Assembly (NCBI RefSeq): GCF_033568475.1
Contig: NC_133123.1
Span: 139,888,062-139,952,061 of the forward strand
From: Henckelia pumila
Taxonomy: Eukaryota > Streptophyta > Magnoliopsida > Lamiales > Gesneriaceae
Direction of reading: 5' to 3'
Length of the DNA stretch: 64,000 nt
In this document: positions 10,921 to 22,605 of the stretch, in pieces
Layout of the letters: each line of letters begins with the position of its first letter
Numbering within the stretch: the stretch's first letter is position 1
Translations under genes and position numbers: made by a program
Notes under the pieces: generated by a model
Told to the model about the DNA's origin: nothing
Database searches by the model: none
The model's input: the letters and a program-made list of their open reading frames with translations, nothing else

Positions 10921-12060
10921 ATGGAGGAAGAGGGGAATCGGGGTAATCCGCACCATAATGCCCGAACCAAAGAAGGAGAAGAAGAGGAAAGTTCTTGGAT
11001 GCACTCAATCCAGCCTTCTGTGGCGGATGAGCTGCAGGAACTCAGAAAGAAAATACAAAAGTTAGAAGAAGAGGGTCCCAAAATGGCCTGGTCTGTTAAG
11101 ATTCCGGGTTGCCCTTTTTCACAGGAGGTGATAGAGGAGCCCTTGCCATCCCATTATAAGTCGGCTAAAATCCGAGAATATGATGGGAGCACTGACCCAG
11201 AAGAGCACTTGGCTCGGTTTGAGAATGTGGCTATGCTACATTGCTATGGAGACAAGATCAAGTGCAAAGTCTTCTTAACCACTTTGGTGGATTCTGCCCA
11301 AAGATGGTTTGAAAAGTTGGAGCCGCAGAGCATTCGATCATTTGCAGATTTCAAGCAAGTGTTCTTGCAACACTTTAGCAGCAGCAAGAGGTATAAGAAA
11401 ATGGCCTATAGCTTATTTGAAGCAAAGCAAGCAGGAGAAGAGTCTTTGAAAGCCTACATTAAAAGGTTCAATAAGACTGCTCTAGAGGTCCCGACCTGTG
11501 CCCAGGAGACTAAGATCACTGCCTTTACTCAAGGTCTTCGGGAGGGGGAATTTTCAAATCATTAGTAAAAAAAGCACCTCGGACTTTTGAAGACTTATTG
11601 GCTCGGGCCGAGAAATACATTAATATGGAGGAGGCCCAGAGGCAAAAGAAGGAGGCGACTCGAAGAGAGGGAGGTCGGGAACAGGGAAAAAGCAGAGAAA
11701 GTCAAGACCGCATGGGGCGTTTGTCCCGGTATGCACCACACAGAGTAATCCAGGACAGGGCTGTGCATGTATGCGAAGTAGGTGCTGAATCTCAGACTCT
11801 TGTCACTAGGGACAAATCTTTGAAGTATTGTGTTTTTCATCAGGAAGGCACACATGATACCAATGAATGCCGAACGCTACAGCAGAGACAGCAGCAACCT
11901 TATATCCGGGATGGCAAGCCGGTTCAAAAAAGGCCTCGGGGTCCGCCTTGGATCCAGGGGTCCCAGGCGCTGGTTCCCCCCAGAACTGGCGTTGTTTCCC
12001 GAGAGGGAGGGAAACAAGAGACAGGTCCTCGCACAGAGGATAGAAAATCAGGATAGGGAC
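10921..12060 (+). pseudogene. gag region of the Tat element (fossil)
   Basis: The capsid/retrotransposon gag core is visible around 11130-11560 (for example AKIREYDGSTDPEEHL and DSAQRWFEKLEP), matching the Retrotrans_gag family. An acidic, Glu-rich N-terminal part precedes it. A basic Arg/Gln-rich part follows, with a Cys/His cluster (CVFHQEGTHDTNEC) that resembles the degenerate zinc knuckle of Tat gag proteins. The region is broken. Confidence 0.85.
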
Positions 12061-12080
12061 CATCTAAAGGGGTTATCAAC

Positions 12081-12580
12081 ATGATTTCTGGGGGATCTAC
12101 TGACGGAGATTCAAACAGAGCCAGAAAGTTTTGGAGCCGGAGGGAAAGTTTGGGGGTGGAGGAAGAAAAGCCGGGTGCAGGGCCAGTCATCACGTTTGGA
12201 CCCCGAGATCTGGAGGGGTTGAACCTGCCACATAATGACGTCTTGCTTATACAGGCCCGGATTGCTAACTACGATGTACGAAGGGTATTTGTAGACTCAG
12301 GAAGCTCGGTGAATGTCCTGAAACAGGACGCCTTCGAGCAGATGGATTTGCAGGGGTATGAGTTGAGCCCCGTAAAGACTGCCTTATACGGATTTGCTGG
12401 GCACACAGTACAGCCTCAAGGGGAAATATTACTACCCATAACCTTGGGAGCTGGAGATGTGAAGAAGACGATCATGACAAAGTTCACGCTGGTGGAAGCA
12501 CCCTCCTCTTACAACGTCATCTTGGGGAGACCGACTATGAATGCCCTCAGAGCTGTGGCCTCAGCTTATCATTAGAAAAT
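12081..12580 (+). pseudogene. Aspartic protease region of the Tat element (fossil)
   Basis: The motif VFVDSGSSVNVL is a retropepsin active site (D-S/T-G). ILGRPTMN, about 80 residues later, is the second conserved block. It lies between gag and reverse transcriptase, as in the Ty3/gypsy order. Confidence 0.85.
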
Positions 12581-12727
12581 TAAATTTCCCGTGGGAGATA
12601 AGGTAGGAGAAGTCCGAGGGGATCAACCTTCTTCCCAAAAATGTTATGCCGAGACAGTTAGAGTCGATTACAAAAGGGCCAGGCAGATCGGGAAGGAGGG
12701 AGGCCAGGGGGAAGAGAAGTCTGTTCT

Positions 12728-15700
12728 GTGAAGGAGTCTAAAGGCGAATATGAAGAAGTGGAGCTGGTACTCGGGCAGTCTGGGAAGTTTTTCAGGATTG
12801 CCCGGAACATGGAAACAAATTTGGCCGAGTCACTGAAAAGCTGTCTCATCCGGAACAAGGACGTATTCGCCTGGGCTCAGGGCGATTTGATAGGAGTTTC
12901 ATCTCATGTTGCGGAGCATAAACTTAATATCACCCCTGGATCCCGGCCTGTGATACAAAAGAAAATACATTTCGGAGCCGAGAAGGATAAAGTGATCGCG
13001 GAGCAGGTTCAAGAGCTACTACGGGCGGGGCACATCAAGGAGGTAAAATTTCCTATTTGGTTGTCCAATGTAGTACTAGTACCAATGGCCACAGGGAAGT
13101 GGCGAATGTGTGTGGATTTTTGGGACTTAAATAAAGCCTGTCCCAATGATTGTTATCCTTTACCCCGGATTGACCACTTGGTAGACTCCACATCCGGTTG
13201 TGAATTGTTGTGCTTTATGGATGCATATCAGGGCTATCATCAAATTCCTTTAGCCCGGGAAGATCAAGACAAAGTTAGCTTCATCACATCGGGAGGTACT
13301 TTTTGTTACGTGGTTATGCCGTTTGGTCTAAAAAATGCAGGGGCTACGTATCAGAGGATGATGGACAAAGTGTTCCGGGAGCAGGTGGGTCGGAACGTGG
13401 AGGTATATATGGATGATATATTGGTGAAATCTAAGACCCGAGATTGCTTTATACCCGACCTGGAAGAAACTTTTGCCACCGTTCGGCGGTACGGGATTAA
13501 GTTGAATCCAGCCAAGTGTATGTTCGGGGTGAAAAGTGGCAAATTTTTGGGGTTCATGGTGACTGAACGAGGGATAGAAGTCAACCCGGAGAAGGTAAAG
13601 CTGTTGCAGGAAATGCCTTCACCCACATCAATCAAGGAGGTACAACGGCTGACTGGGCGAATCACAGCCCTAGCCCGATTTATCGCTCGGTCAGCTCATC
13701 GTAGTTATCCCTTTTTCCAAGTGTTGCGCACAACCCAGAGGTTTGGCTGGACTGAGCAGTGCGAGCAATCCTTTCAGGAATTGAAGGAGCATCTAGCTAG
13801 CTTGCCTATCCTGGTTAAGCCAGAGCCAGAGGAAAAATTGTGGGTATATCTGTCTACTACTGAGAGGGAGGTCAGCACCATTTTGATAAAGGAGGAAAGA
13901 GGAGATCAGAGGCCCGTATACTATGTCAGTCATGCTTTGAAGGGGGCGGAGGTCAGATATGCGGAGATTGAGAAAATGGCCCTGGCTTTGGTAATAACAG
14001 CCCGGAAATTGAGACCTTATTTTTTGTCTCACCCGATAACTGTCCTTACTAATAGCCTTTTAGGGCGTATCCTGACTCATCCAGATGCCTCGGGGAGGCT
14101 TGTAAAATGGTTAGTAGAGTTGGGAGAATATGACATTGAATACCAGCCGCGTAAGGCCATTAAAGCCCAGGCCTTATCCGATTTCTTGACAGAGGTGACC
14201 ACTTTTGGTCAGGAAGAGGTATGGAGAATATTTGTAGATGGAGCCAGTGATGTTGGAGGCAGTGGCATAGGAGTCATCCTGGTTTCACCCACCCAGGAGA
14301 AAATCAAAATCGTCATGACGTTGGATTTCCAGGCCTCCAATAACGAAGCCGAATATGAAGCCGTGATAGCTGGGATGCGACAGGCTCGGGAAGTCGGGGT
14401 AAGTCATATTATAATATATTCTGACTCACTATTGGTTGTCCAGCAAGTAAAGAGGACCTTCTGTACCCGAGAGGAGAAATTGATAAAATATAGTAAGGTA
14501 ATTGAAGAGCTTGGGGCCAGTTTCATTACTTGGACTATAGAGCAGATACCCTGGGAAGAAAATATGGAAGCAGACGTCTTGGCTAAAAAAGCTGTAACTG
14601 GGGAAAATGGTGATAAAGAATCTCTGGTACAGAGGGAGATGGTGGCTGCTATAGAAGCCTGGGAGCCGGTCATCTGGGAAGATACATGGATGATCCCTCT
14701 GGTCAGGTATCTTACCAATGGGGATCTCCCAGCAGACAAAGGACAAGCCCGGGTCATACGAAGACAGATAGCCAGATTTGCTATCCTCGGAGGTAGGCTA
14801 TACAGGCGTTCATATCAGGGTCCTTTGCTCAAATGCTTGGGGGAAGGGGAAACAGAATATGTCTTGAGAGAAGTACACGAGGGATGCTGTGGAAACCATG
14901 GAGGGTCTATGAGTCTGGCCCGAAGGGTATTGTTGGTAGGATACTGGTGGCCCACTTTGCAGGCTGATGCATCTAAGATTGCCCGGTCTTGTGAAGGCTG
15001 TCAGAGGTTTGGTAATGTGCAGCATAGCCCGGCAAGTAATTTAAATCTGGTATGGGCCTCATGCCCCTTTGATCAATGGGGTTTGGACATAGTTGGGTCT
15101 TTTCCGCAAGCCCGGGCACAGAAGAAATTCTTATTGGTAGCCGTGGATTATTTTTCTAAATGGGTGGAGGCAGAGCCTTTGGCAAAAATAACAGAAGCTG
15201 AAGTAATGAAGTTTTTGTGGAAGAACATAGTCTGCCGATTTGGGCTCCCAAGGAAGTTGGTCTCGGATAATGGCAGGCAGTTTCAGGGGCAGAAATTGGC
15301 AGACTGGTGTGCCGAGATGGACATTAAATAGACCTTCACCTCGGTAGCCTATCCTCAAAGTAATGGTCAAACGAAGGTAACCAACCGTACTATTGTTTGA
15401 TCTTTACAGGCTCGGTTGCATGGAATGGGAAAAGACTGGGTAGAGGAGATTCCGAGTGTATTGTGGGCCTATCGCACCACTCCGCATACTGCCACACAAG
15501 AATCACCTTTTAGCCTGGTATATGGTTCGGAGGCTATTCTGCCAGTAGAGATTGGACAGCCTTCAGCTCGGATTAGGGCATATGATGATACAGACAAAGG
15601 AGCCCGGGCACAAGAATTGGATCTCATTGAAGAACGAAGGGAGAAAGCGGCTCACAGAATGGAAGCCTATAGAGCTCAGGTGATGAGAGTTTATAATCAA

Positions 15701-15871
15701 AAAGTCAAGCCTCGGAAATTCAAAGAAGGAGAATTTGTGTTGAAGAGGGTTAATCCAGCAGGGGAAGTAGGGAAGTTAGATGCTCGATGGGAGGGGCCAT
15801 ACAAGCTTATCAGAAGGGTCGGTGCTAATACTTGGTACCTACAAGATAGTCAGGGACGCCTCCTTAAATGA
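12728..15871 (+). pseudogene. RT - RNase H - archaeal RNase H - integrase region (fossil)
   Basis: The reverse transcriptase core spans about 12980-13540, with KWRMCVDFWDLNKACPND, FMDAYQGYHQIPLA and the catalytic YMDD box near 13403. A gypsy RNase H follows (about 13800-14080). Then comes a second RNase H-like domain (about 14215-14600: FVDGASDVGGSG, NNEAEYEAVIAG, IYSDSLLVVQQV), the archaeal-type domain peculiar to the Tat clade. The integrase shows the zinc-binding HHCC region (about 14875-15010), the first two catalytic Asp motifs (WGLDIVG, VSDNGRQF) and the C-terminal VLWAYRTTPHTAT and WEGPY blocks. The region is broken in a few places. Confidence 0.95.
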
Positions 15872-15964
15872 CCATGGAATGCTTTGCATTTGAAGAAATA
15901 TTTTGTTTTTTGATTGTAATTAATGTCTATTAATGAAGGGGTTTATTCATTCAAGAATATTTTA

Positions 15965-17928
15965 TAAGCCCGGGAGGTTCCAGGCCCCGGTACCCATCTT
16001 AAGCCCAAGGCATATATAAGCCCTTGGCATTATAAAAGCCCGGGAGGTTCCAGGCCCCGACACCTATCTTAAGCCCAAGACATATATAAGCCATTGGCAT
16101 TATATAAGCCCGGGAGGTTCCAGGCCCCGGCACCCATCTTAAGCCCAAGGCATATATAAGCCCTTGACACTATATAAGCCCGGGAGGTTCCAGACCCCGG
16201 CACCCATCTTAAAGCCCAAGGCATATATAAGCCCTTGGCATTATATAAGCCCGGGAGGTTCCAGGCCCCGGCACCCATCTTAAGCCCAAGGCATATATAA
16301 GCCCTTGGCATTATATAAGCCCGGGAGGTTCCAGGCCCCAACATTCATCTTAAGCCCAAGGCATATATAAGTCCTTGAGATTATATAAGCCCGGGAGGTT
16401 CCAGGCCCCGGTACCCATCTTAAGCCCAAGGCATATATAAGCCCTTGACATTATATAAGCCCGGGAGGTTCCAGGCCCCGGCACCCATCTTAAGCCCAAG
16501 GCATATATAAGCCCTTGGCACTATATAAGCCCGGGAGGTTCCAGGCCCCGGCACCCATCTTAAGCCCAAGGCATATATAAGCCCTTGACACTATATAAGC
16601 CCGGGAGGTTCCAGGCCCCGACACCCATCTTAAGCCCAAGGCATATATAAGCCCTTGGCACTATATAAGCCCGGGAGGTTCCAGGCCCCGGCACCCATCT
16701 TAAGCCCAAGGCATATATAAGGCCTTGGCACTATATAAGCCCGTGAGGTTCCAGGCCCCGGCACTCTTAGGCCCAAGGCATATATAAGCCCTTGGCATTA
16801 TATAAGTCCGGGAGGTTCCAGGCCCTGGCACCCATCTTAAGCCCAAGGTATATATAAGCCCTTGGCACTATATAAGCCCGGGAGGTTCCAGGCCCCGGCA
16901 CCCATCTTAAGCCCAAGGCATATATAAGCCCTTGACACTATATAAGCCCGGGAGGTTCCAGGCCCCGGCACCCATCTTAAGCCCAAGGCATATATAAGCC
17001 CTTGGCATTATATAAGCCCTTGGCATTATATAAGCCCGGGAGGTTCCAGGCCCCAGCACCTATCTTAAGCCCAAGACATATATAAGCCCGGGAGGTTCCA
17101 GGCCCCGACACCCATCTTAAGCCCAAGGCATATATAAGCCCTTGGCATTATATAAGCCCGGGAGGTTCCAGGCCCCGACACCCATCTTAAGCCCAATGCA
17201 TATATAAGCCCTTGGCACTATATAAGCTCGGGAGGTTCCAGGCCCCGGCACCCATCTTAAGCCCAAGGCATATATAAGCCCTTAGCATTATATAAGCCCG
17301 GGAGGTTCCAGGCCCCGGCACCCATCTTAAGCCCAAGGCATATATAAGCCCTTGACACTATATAAGCCCGGGAGATTTCAGGCCCCGACACCCATCTTAA
17401 GCCCAAGGCATATATAAGCCCTTGACACTATATAAGCCCGGGAGGTTCCAGGCCCCGGCACCCATCTTAGGCCCAAGACATATATAAGCCCTTGGCATTA
17501 TATAAGCCCGGGAGGTTCCAGACCCCGGCACCCATCTTACGCCCAAGGCATATATAAGCCCTTGGCACTATATAAGCCCGGGAGGTTCCAGGCCCCGGTA
17601 CCCATCTTAAGCCCAAGGCATATATAAGCCCTTGGCACTATATAAGCCCGGGAGGTTCCAGGCTCCGGCACCCATCTTAAGCCCAAGGCATATATAAGCC
17701 CTTGACATTATATAAGCCCGGGAGGTTCCAGGCCCCAGCACCCATCTTAAGCCCAAAGCATATATAAACCCTTGGCACTATATAAGCCCGGGAGGTTCCA
17801 GGCCCTGGCACCCATCTTAAGCCCAAGACATATATAAGCCCTTGGAATTGTATAAGCCCGGGAGATTCCAGGCCCCGGTACCCGTCTTCAGCCCCAGGGC
17901 ATCTATAAGCCCTTGGCACTATCTACTC
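15965..17928. repeat. 70-bp tandem array, about 28 units, inside the Tat element
   Basis: The unit begins AAGCCCGGGAGGTTCCAGGC and continues through CACCCATCTTAAGCCC, AAGGCATATATAAGCCC and TTGGCATTATAT. The spacing between successive CCCGGGAGG motifs is 70 bases. Most units differ by one to four substitutions. One place has an extra half-motif and the neighbouring unit lacks it. Each unit holds two TATATAAG words and a short palindrome (CCAAGG...CCTTGG around ATATATAA). Tandem arrays in this part of Tat elements are known and can seed satellite DNA. Confidence 0.97.
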
Positions 17929-18030
17929 TTTTATAAGTAAAGCATTAAACAATGGATAAAGAGAACAGACGAATTGCATTACGAATAAAGGAGTACAAGA
18001 GGAGGGGCTTCTACGGCACAATTACAAAAA

Positions 18031-20390
18031 TTACTTCAAAATACTGGGGTTGTCAGAGGGGCCCCCGTCTTCAATTGTCGGAGCTCCTTTAGGGAGGGCA
18101 GCCTCTGCACCTTCAGTATCTTTGGCACTAGGGAGGGAGTCAATGGCCTTGTCCAAATCAGGGAAATCTTTTTGCTCAGTGGACCATAGCCCAGCCTCCT
18201 CAAACTGATCTCGGCACTTGTAAAAGCCAGTCTGGAAGAAGGCGTAGGATTTGTCCACTACAGCCTCTTGAAACTCCGCTGAGGTCAGGACAGCGGCCTT
18301 GATCTCTTCTTCAGATTTTAACCGGGTCTCCAGGGCTGACACCGCTTTTTCGGCCTTATCCTTGGCCGCTGTCACCTCTGCCTGAGCCTTGGAAGCTTCC
18401 TGTTGGGCTGCCTCCATTTGAGCCGTGACCGCCATATGACGATCTTGACTCTGTCCCGCGGTAGCCCGAGCTTGAGCAAGATCAGCCTGTGCAGATTGCA
18501 CGATATTTTCAGCTCTATCTAAGGAGGACCGAAGGCTTGAAACCACTTGGTCATGAGTCTGCCTCGTCATTTGCAGCTCCTGCTCCAACTTCTTGTTCAG
18601 CTCTAAGATTGCCCAGGACCTCTCAGCCTCTACATGCGCCCGGTCTGTTTCAATCCGGCCAAACCGAATTGCATCTTCATAGCTTTCCACCAGCATATGC
18701 AGCCCCTGTAAACACAGGTGTTAAAAAGAAATGCAATGTCAGAAAATCATTCAATCCAGAAAAATTAGACTTACAGATATAATCCGGTAGGTGCCCTCGA
18801 AGTATTTGACATCAGGGCCTTGATGACAAAGATAGTGTTTCTCCGCAGGAGTTAGGAGATCTTTCAATATTCGTACTCCCCGATCGGAGGACCCTGCCTG
18901 AAATATATTCTCCCTCGCACCCAGGGGGCTACAACCCGGTGCAGCTTCATAAAATGGTGCTAGGGGTTGGAAAGAAGGAGACAGGGGAGCCACCTCTTCG
19001 GGGTCACTTAGAATGACCATGTCTGGTTCCCCCACAGCTTTTCTTTTACGGATCAGAAACAAGGAGGGTTCAGCAACAGGGGAACTAGACTCATTTTTTA
19101 CCCCGGTTTCCATTAAAGGAATCATGGGCGTTACAACAAAAGACGGGGGGGGGGGGGGGGGGGCCGGCCCAGGACCAGTTGGGGAGCATAGACGCTCTTG
19201 GACCTGGCTCCCTTGTGCCCGCCGTTTCTCAGCTAGTTGAAGGACTCTGGCTTTCCTGGCCGCCTCCGCAGCTTTGGTTTCCTTTCTTTTTTGAGCAGCC
19301 GCCTTCTCAGCTGCCCGTTTCTCGGCAAAGGCCTGCTTCATTAGTCGAGATTTTTTCTTTTTCTTGGTGGCCGGTTCTGCTGCACAAAATGTGAATGAAA
19401 AGAATTGGTACATTAGAAACAGTATGGAAGAGAATCAAGTACATAATAGTAGTAAAGCATACCAGAGGCCAGGGCCGGGGCATCATACTCATCAATAATC
19501 CGGTCTACCGGATCAACTACCCGGGCACCCAACCCATAATCATTAAAGCTTTTCTCCTCCAGGAGAGGGGCTGAAGGAAACTTCTGGTTTTCCACCAGCT
19601 CTTGAGAGCAAAGATATGGTTCTTCTAGCTTATAATTCTTAGGGAGTTCGGGCTGGGGAGGAAGGGCAGTCAAGAATTCGGTGGGTCTGGTTCGGTTACT
19701 AGGTAGCTGAACATAAAAGAATCTTTCTTTCCACCCCTTCCAAGAGGAGGGGGTGTCGTCTAGGAACCGGGCATTTTGCCGGGCGTTCAAAGAGAAGGCC
19801 ATCTCAGTGAAACGACATGCATAGTAATAGTGAAAAACAAGAGGGGTGATGGCCAAATTTTTTGCTTTGAAAAGGACGTAAGTGGCGGCCATCATACGAA
19901 AAGCATTTGAATGAAATTGGTTCAGGGGAACCTTGTAAAAAGCAGCAATTTTATAATAGAAAAGATGAAAAGGAAAACGAAGCCAATTCCTGAGCTGTTC
20001 CCTGAAGAAGGTATAAAACCCCTCGGGCGGCTGGTCAGCCCGGCCAAGGGACCCGGGAATAAGAATAGAATACGCAGGAGGGATGTTACCCATAACTCGA
20101 AGCTCCTATATGGATTCTGGGCGTAGGGTAGTGGTAAATTGGGAGAACCAGGGACCTTCAGGGTTTGGTTTGGGCAAAGGAAGAAGAGGGTTAGAAGCAG
20201 AAGCTTTAGCTTTGCCTTTATCCTTAGAAGTCCCAGTTTGGGCCTTCTTTGGACGAGAGGAGGAAGAGGCTAATCTCGGTTGGACACTGGAAGTGACAGG
20301 GGGTGGAGAATCATGGCGTAGGGCCGCGGACTCTACACTAGCAGAGCCACGAGCATTGGCACCAGATATAGAAGAGGCAGATTCTGACAT
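18031..20390 (-). CDS. Antisense coding region of the Tat element (aORF, fossil)
   Basis: Open blocks on the minus strand, in reading order. First, a Ser/Ala/Pro-rich N-terminus near 20390-20106 (MSESASSISGANARG). Second, a globular block near 20093-19470 (PPEGFYTFFREQL, RFTEMAFSLNARQNARFLD, SSWKGWKERFFYV) of the type annotated as putative gypsy-type transposon (Transposase_28-like). Third, a Lys/Arg/Ala-rich charged segment with a polyproline run near 19390-18780. Fourth, a long Glu/Ala/Gln-rich coiled coil near 18696-18031. Short gaps with splice-like borders lie between blocks, and the antisense ORFs of this clade are known to be spliced. The function is unknown. Whether all blocks are in one transcript is not shown by the sequence. 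Confidence 0.7.
19145..19163. repeat. Poly-G run of 19 bases
   Basis: An uninterrupted G tract that reads as polyproline in the antisense coding region (PGPAPPPPPPSF). Its length is likely unstable, and it could also be a sequencing length error. Confidence 0.9.
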
Positions 20391-20585
20391 TTTTTAGGAA
20401 GACGACAAGGTAAAAGAAGGGGACACTGAGTATAAGGTAGAGTAAAAACTTACAGAAGAAGGACGGAGCACGAACAAGGGCTGTAAGAAATAAGCTTGAA
20501 ATACAGAATCGCCGGAGCCGATGAAACTTAGAAGCAGGGAAGGAATGCGTGAACAGAGAAAGTAAAAAATGAAGGAAGGGGTTTA

Positions 20586-20597
20586 GTATTTATAGGT
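20586..20597 (-). promoter_or_regulatory. TATA box of the antisense promoter in the Tat element
   Basis: The minus strand reads CACCTATAAATACTAAAC, a textbook plant TATA box, about 200 bases upstream of the antisense start codon at 20390. It implies that the antisense unit has its own promoter and does not depend on the LTR. Confidence 0.6.
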
Positions 20598-20806
20598 GAA
20601 GAACTTACATCTAGGACGTAGATTTAAAGGTGGTCGGAGGGTAAGGATGAGCTTGGGAAGTTGAACCGGGCAGCGTAATGATCATACGGGCAGTTGAAAG
20701 GACAAGTAACGTCCACTAACACCTGCCCGTCACTTCAAATTCTAGGGCTAACGTCAGCCCTACAGCATTTAACAAAATTTCACAATTTTTTTAAAGCCCC
20801 ACGGAA

Positions 20807-21139
20807 TGGTGATACCCCGGGAAGTCAGGGGTATCAGGGCTAATAATAATCAGAAGCATCAGGGATGTTAGTCACGACAGCGAACTGGGTTCTAGCCCGA
20901 CTATTTTTAGGGAGGAGTGGTGATATCCCGGGAAGCCAGGGGTATCAGGGCTAAGGAGAAGCAGAAGCATCAGGGATGTTAGTCAGGACAGCGAACAGAG
21001 TTCTAGCCCGACTATTTTTAGGGAGGAGTGGTGATATCCCGGGAAGCCAGGGGTATCAGGGCTAAGGAGAAGCAGAAGCATCAGGGATGCTCGTCAGGAC
21101 AGCGAACAGGGTTCTAGCCCGACTATTTTTAGGAAGGAG
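20807..21139. repeat. Three 111-bp tandem units abutting the 3' LTR
   Basis: Units at 20807-20917, 20918-21028 and 21029-21139 are exactly 111 bases each. Each begins with TGGTGATA and follows the first 85 or so bases of the LTR. Each ends with a private tail CCCGACTATTTTTAGGRAGGAG whose purine-rich end acts as the polypurine tract before the 3' LTR. So the polypurine tract plus LTR start has been tandemly multiplied, the real LTR being the fourth member. Confidence 0.9.
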
Positions 21140-21763
21140 TGGTGATATCCCGAGAAGTCAGGGGTATCAGGGCTAAGGAGAAGTAAAAGCATCAGGGATG
21201 CTAGTCAGGGCAGTGAACAGAGCTATACCGAGTCAGGGACGTTAGGGATGTATAAAGGCAGACCTGGAGCTCCAGGATCCTGGGAGGACCAGGTCTTCAT
21301 GACTTAGACAAAGCCCATTTCTCCAGGGCATGATCCCCACGATTGCCATAATCCCAAGCCTTCCGGCTTCATCGTGTGTGACAGGTAAACGTGGGCAACT
21401 CTTGCACCCACGACCCAGATCGTGGCCAATACCCTGGAAATGCGGAGTGACTTTCTCACTCCAAGGCTTATAAATACCTTGCCTCAGGTGTTTGTAGAGG
21501 TATGTTCATCAAAAATTTCAAAGCACTATATTCATTTTTCTTGAAGCCCACTCTATTTCTGAGTCTGACTTAAGCATCGGAGTGGCCCCGCCGAAAAACC
21601 TTCCGGCGTCCCACTAACGTGCTTTCATTTCTTTCCCTTGTGTACAGATCATCTCGATCAAGGAGGGACAAACCACACTTCATCTCTACTAGCCCGGTCA
21701 ACTGGTCAAGCCCACTACACTACCCTTGATAGCTCGGGCACTCGTTTTTATCAAACATCATCA
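21140..21763 (+). repeat. 3' LTR of the Tat element
   Basis: 624 bp, colinear with the 5' LTR without length change and with about 22 substitutions counted by eye. TATAAATA at 21469-21476. CATGT follows at 21764-21768. Confidence 0.95.
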
Positions 21764-21768
21764 CATGT
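21764..21768. repeat. Right target-site duplication (CATGT)
   Basis: Direct copy of 10106-10110, immediately after the CATCA end of the 3' LTR. Confidence 0.95.
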
Positions 21769-22605
21769 TTATACTTTATATCGTTACTTATATTCTCTAG
21801 TGGATATATGATATGAATATTATATATAAAACAATAGAATCTTCCCCATGAGGTATCCTAATGATTTTTTAAAAAAATAGATAATATTTCATATCATCTC
21901 GTGTCATATCTATGTGTCTATGCAATATTGACAATTTATTGCGCTGACTTTCTTGAAAATTTATTCAATTTCCCCCTTTATTTTTGTTTCCTTGATCCTA
22001 AACCTATATAAATTTTGTTCAGAATTAAAGTCCAATATTTATTTTAAATAAAGAAAAAAAAAAAAAAAAACTAACTCAAACAATGTACAACATATTGGCG
22101 TAGGGAGTTGTACGCTTATCCGACTAGTTTTATTATCCAAACACGTCCCTGAATACTCGTTCCTAAAATTGGGGATAAGTTTGGCCAAATCAACTGCCTA
22201 CCGGTTTAAATGAAATGAACTAGGGCACAGATGCTGGACCGGCTTATAAATAACTGAGAAGTAAGCCGCAAATCGATCAGGGCGTAACGAAGAAACGTAG
22301 CCGGAGAAGAGGGCTTTCGCTTCGCGGACCAATTTTTACTTATCCTTTCACCGACTGAACACTAATTCAAGGTAAATTTTCAATCTTTTTGTCTTTATAA
22401 CTTTATATATTTTCAAAATTTATGAATTAATCGCATCCAGATCTGCCCGAAACCAAGTTATCCCTCTTTTATGTCAATTATCGACTGATTGATCGAGGTT
22501 GTTCCTCTGTGTTATTGCTTTCCGGCTTAGGATGCTCAAGTTCAAATTTTTTTTTTTTTTTGGGATAAAAATTGAATTTTGCTGCTTTTGAGTTCTGTGT
22601 AGAGC

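Larger units (their letters stand above)
10111..21763 (+). mobile_element. Ty3/gypsy LTR retrotransposon, Tat lineage, 11.65 kb (fossil)
   Basis: Two 624-bp LTRs beginning TGGTGATATCCC and ending CATCATCA are flanked by CATGT. Internal order: leader, gag, protease, RT, RNase H, a second archaeal-type RNase H, integrase, a 70-bp tandem array, an antisense coding region, and three 111-bp repeats touching the 3' LTR. The extra RNase H and the antisense coding region are hallmarks of the Tat clade (Tat/Retand/Grande relatives). By eye the LTRs differ at about 22 of 624 sites (about 3.5%, mostly transitions). That is roughly 1-3 million years with usual plant rates. The structure is complete end to end. 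The sense coding part carries about four or five breaks, so it is no longer autonomous. Confidence 0.95.

Noticed and set aside
13351-15370. Several minus-strand open frames opposite the pol region
   Set aside because: Shadows of the reverse transcriptase-integrase reading. No resemblance to any family, unlike the antisense region after 18031.
16069-16344. Minus-strand open frames of 80-91 residues in the 70-bp array (also 17677-17919) with repeating GTSRAYI/GAGAWNLPGLYN
   Set aside because: They arise because the unit has few stops and a period not divisible by three, so all frames repeat every 210 bases. No family resemblance. Treated as tandem repeat, not protein.
15965-17928. Array considered as a CRISPR-like structure
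   Set aside because: There are no variable spacers between constant repeats. The whole 70-base unit repeats, and the context is a plant retrotransposon.
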